Assembly (NCBI GenBank): GCA_036500065.1
Contig: DASYCT010000166.1
Coordinates: 1-8,455 of the forward strand
From: JACMLD01 sp036500065
GTDB taxonomy: Bacteria > Bacteroidota > Bacteroidia > Chitinophagales > Chitinophagaceae
Length of the DNA: 8,455 bases
Reading direction: 5' to 3'
The notes beneath the pieces are model-generated. The model worked only from the letters and a program-made list of their open reading frames with translations, searched no databases and was not told the DNA's origin. The position numbers and the translations under genes were made by a program. Shown here piece after piece: positions 7,025 through 8,455 of the stretch (position 1 is its first letter; each line of letters opens with the position of its first letter).

Positions 7025-7046
7025 GATGAAACCTTGCGGTTTCATC
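7025..7046 (+). terminator. Perfect 9-bp hairpin between rmlA and galE
   Basis: GATGAAACC (7025-7033) and GGTTTCATC (7038-7046) form a perfect 9-base stem around a TTGC tetraloop. It lies 40 bases after the rmlA stop and 28 bases before the galE start. The sequence after it is GGGCTATAAAAAATAAATTATT, with no T-run, so a classic intrinsic terminator is doubtful. It may be a terminator of another kind, an mRNA-stabilising 3' end for rmlA, or a leader structure for galE. Confidence 0.4.
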
Positions 7047-7074
7047 GGGCTATAAAAAATAAATTATTCTGCGG

Positions 7075-8127
7075 ATGAAAAAGATCCTCGTTACCGGCGG
7101 CTGTGGCTATATAGGTTCGCATACCGTGGTGGATTTGATTGAAAACGGCTTTGATGTAATTTCGGTCGACAACAATTCGCGCTCTTCCGCCCGCATCCTG
7201 GAAGGCGTGGAAAAGATCACCGGCAAGAAAGTAAAGAATTATAAGGTAGACCTCTGCAATTTCGACGACACTTTTGCTATTTTCCAGGAAAACGAGGACA
7301 TCGTGGGCATCATTCATTTTGCCGCCTTCAAGGCAGTGGGTGAATCGGTGGAACAGCCGCTGATGTACTTTGAAAACAACCTGGTATCGCTTATCAACCT
7401 GCTCAAATGCACGCAGGAATTCAAGGTGCCCTATTTTGTTTTCTCTTCTTCCTGTACCGTTTACGGCAATCCCGACGAAATACCGGTGACGGAAAAGACA
7501 CCCCCCAAACCGGCCGAATCGCCCTACGGCTATACCAAGCAGATGGGTGAGCAGATCATCAATGAATTTGCCAAGGCCAACGCGGTGCAAAGCATCCTGT
7601 TGCGTTATTTCAACCCGGCAGGCGCACACCCGAGCATACAGATAGGCGAACTTCCCATCGGCCGCCCGGCCAACCTCGTGCCGGCCATCACGCAGACCGC
7701 CATCGGCAGGCTACCGCAGATGAAGGTATGGGGCGCGGATTATCCCACACGCGACGGCTCCTGCATTCGTGATTATATCCATGTATCGGACATCGCTCAT
7801 GCACATACGCTGGCGCTGCAATACCTGATAGATGGAAAATCGGATAAGAAATGTGAAGTGTTCAACCTCGGCTCCGGCAATGGCGTTACGGTACTGGAAG
7901 CCATCAACGCTTTTGAACGGGTAAGTGGCGTAAAACTCAATTATGTCATCGGGCCGCGCCGTCCCGGCGATGTGGTGGCTATATACGCCAACAATGAATT
8001 CGCGCGTCATGAACTGGGATGGAGCACGCGTTACACGCTGGACGATATGATGCTCAGCGCCTGGAAATGGGAACAGCGGTTGAAAATTGATGAGAAGCTC
8101 TACAAGCAAAACTCCGGTCTGAATTAG
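7075..8127 (+). CDS. galE: UDP-glucose 4-epimerase
   Basis: A cytoplasmic NAD-dependent enzyme that interconverts UDP-glucose and UDP-galactose, serving both galactose use and polysaccharide precursor supply. The 350-residue protein is an extended short-chain dehydrogenase. It has the Rossmann motif GGCGYIGSH (8-16) and the acidic end of strand two SVDNNSRS (30-37). HFAAFKAVGESV (81-92) follows, then FSSSCTVYG (123-131, catalytic Ser about 126), the YxxxK pair Y151/K155 in SPYGYTKQMGEQ, LRYFNPAGAHPS, and GSCIRDYIHVSDIAHAH. The length and the RYFNPAGAHPSIQIGE segment fit true GalE better than generic sugar epimerases. Specificity for UDP-GlcNAc as well cannot be excluded. Start ATG 7075 gives the canonical MKKILVTGG. 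No Shine-Dalgarno sequence is evident. Confidence 0.95.
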   Translation: MKKILVTGGCGYIGSHTVVDLIENGFDVISVDNNSRSSARILEGVEKITGKKVKNYKVDLCNFDDTFAIFQENEDIVGIIHFAAFKAVGESVEQPLMYFENNLVSLINLLKCTQEFKVPYFVFSSSCTVYGNPDEIPVTEKTPPKPAESPYGYTKQMGEQIINEFAKANAVQSILLRYFNPAGAHPSIQIGELPIGRPANLVPAITQTAIGRLPQMKVWGADYPTRDGSCIRDYIHVSDIAHAHTLALQYLIDGKSDKKCEVFNLGSGNGVTVLEAINAFERVSGVKLNYVIGPRRPGDVVAIYANNEFARHELGWSTRYTLDDMMLSAWKWEQRLKIDEKLYKQNSGLN

Positions 8128-8140
8128 CCTTTTTTTGCTT

Positions 8141-8147
8141 TACTTTG
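8141..8147 (+). promoter_or_regulatory. Weak candidate -7 promoter element TACTTTG for the transketolase gene
   Basis: TACTTTG, one base shorter than the Bacteroidota consensus TAnnTTTG, lies in the 41-base gap between galE and the transketolase start, 21 bases before the ATG. A run of seven T (8130-8136) precedes it, right after the galE stop, but no hairpin precedes that T-run. The gene could have its own promoter here or be read through from galE. Confidence 0.3.
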
Positions 8148-8168
8148 CGGCATCTAAAATTGAGACAA

Positions 8169-8455
8169 ATGCCCTTAAAGGATATTCAACCAACCGGACA
8201 GAAAGATACCCGCAGCGGATTTGGCGATGGCATCGTAGAAGCAGCGCGCAAGAACCCCAACATCATAGCCCTGACAGCCGATCTGCTCGGCTCCATGAAA
8301 CTCAACCAGTTTATCAAAGAATTTCCCGAACGCTTTGTACAGTGCGGTATCGCAGAAGCCAATATGATTGGCATCGCCGCGGGCCTGACCATCGGCGGCA
8401 AGATTCCTTTTACCACTACTTTCGCTAACTTTTCTACCGGCCGGGTGTATGACCA
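8169..8455 (+). CDS. Transketolase C-terminal-half subunit (pyrimidine-binding domain), cut off by window edge
   Basis: The first 95 residues of a thiamine-diphosphate enzyme subunit, open to the right edge. Residues 14-95 match the start of the transketolase pyrimidine-binding domain: NIIALTADLLGSMKLNQF (31-48), FPERFVQCGIAEANMIGIAA (52-71), and IGGKIPFTTTFANFSTGRVYD (about 75-95). E63 in GIAEANM corresponds to the glutamate that activates the thiamine cofactor. Bacteroidota often split transketolase into separate N- and C-half genes of roughly 280 and 320 residues, and the protein starting here is the C-half. An in-frame stop at 8091-8093 and a fresh ATG at 8169 show it is a separate gene, not the tail of a full-length enzyme. 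Its partner N-half is not directly upstream, where galE lies instead. A related 1-deoxyxylulose-5-phosphate synthase fragment is less likely given the GIAEANM and GSMKLNQF segments. Confidence 0.9.
   Translation, partial: MPLKDIQPTGQKDTRSGFGDGIVEAARKNPNIIALTADLLGSMKLNQFIKEFPERFVQCGIAEANMIGIAAGLTIGGKIPFTTTFANFSTGRVYD

Noticed and set aside
7042..7629. 195-codon open frame on the minus strand, Phe/Arg/His-rich
   Set aside because: It is a shadow of galE, which carries all catalytic motifs in the other strand.
8130..8136. Run of seven T after galE as an intrinsic terminator
   Set aside because: No stem-loop precedes the run; the end of galE does not fold into a plausible hairpin next to it.
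1..8455. New defence, mobile or biosynthetic system
   Set aside because: All but one of the genes belong to well-known efflux, phosphate transport, nucleotide-sugar or pentose phosphate families, and the exception is a single small exported protein. No direct repeats, transposase, integrase, toxin-antitoxin pair or repeat array was seen.

Overview
The window looks like chromosomal DNA from a Bacteroidota bacterium, probably Chitinophagaceae or a close relative. The protein sequences are of Bacteroidota type, transketolase appears as a separate C-terminal-half gene, a TAnnTTTG-type promoter element precedes the phosphate-transport pair, and Shine-Dalgarno sequences are mostly absent. This placement is inferred from sequence style, not from a database search. 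I see no phage, insertion sequence, CRISPR array, tRNA or rRNA.

Left part (1-4072, minus strand): an efflux operon read right to left. A small exported protein of unknown function (3701-4072) is followed after 97 bases by a TolC-type outer-membrane channel (2207-3607). Seven bases further on comes an RND inner-membrane pump (1-2199), which runs off the left edge with about 733 of an expected 1,030-1,080 residues present. The periplasmic adaptor needed for a three-part pump is not in the window and probably lies beyond the left edge. The substrate cannot be told from what is visible.

Centre (4073-6027): a 225-base divergent intergenic region separates the efflux operon from a plus-strand phosphate pair, a PhoU-like DUF47 protein (4298-4942) and a PiT-family phosphate permease (4958-5998). 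The pair is only 15 bases apart, a common arrangement in which the DUF47 protein is thought to modulate the Pit-type carrier. A strong hairpin begins directly after the permease stop codon.

Right part (6028-8455, plus strand): nucleotide-sugar and central carbon genes. These are rmlA (glucose-1-phosphate thymidylyltransferase, 6121-6984), galE (UDP-glucose 4-epimerase, 7075-8127) and the first 95 residues of a transketolase C-terminal-half subunit (8169 to the right edge). RmlA and GalE would supply dTDP- and UDP-sugars for surface polysaccharide, with transketolase in the pentose phosphate pathway.

Most of the window is ordinary housekeeping and efflux content. The points most worth a second look are the unfamiliar small exported protein heading the efflux operon, the Asp-Gln variant of the pump's proton-relay motif, and several perfect inverted repeats in the intergenic regions. 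I found no convincing evidence of a new multi-gene system.
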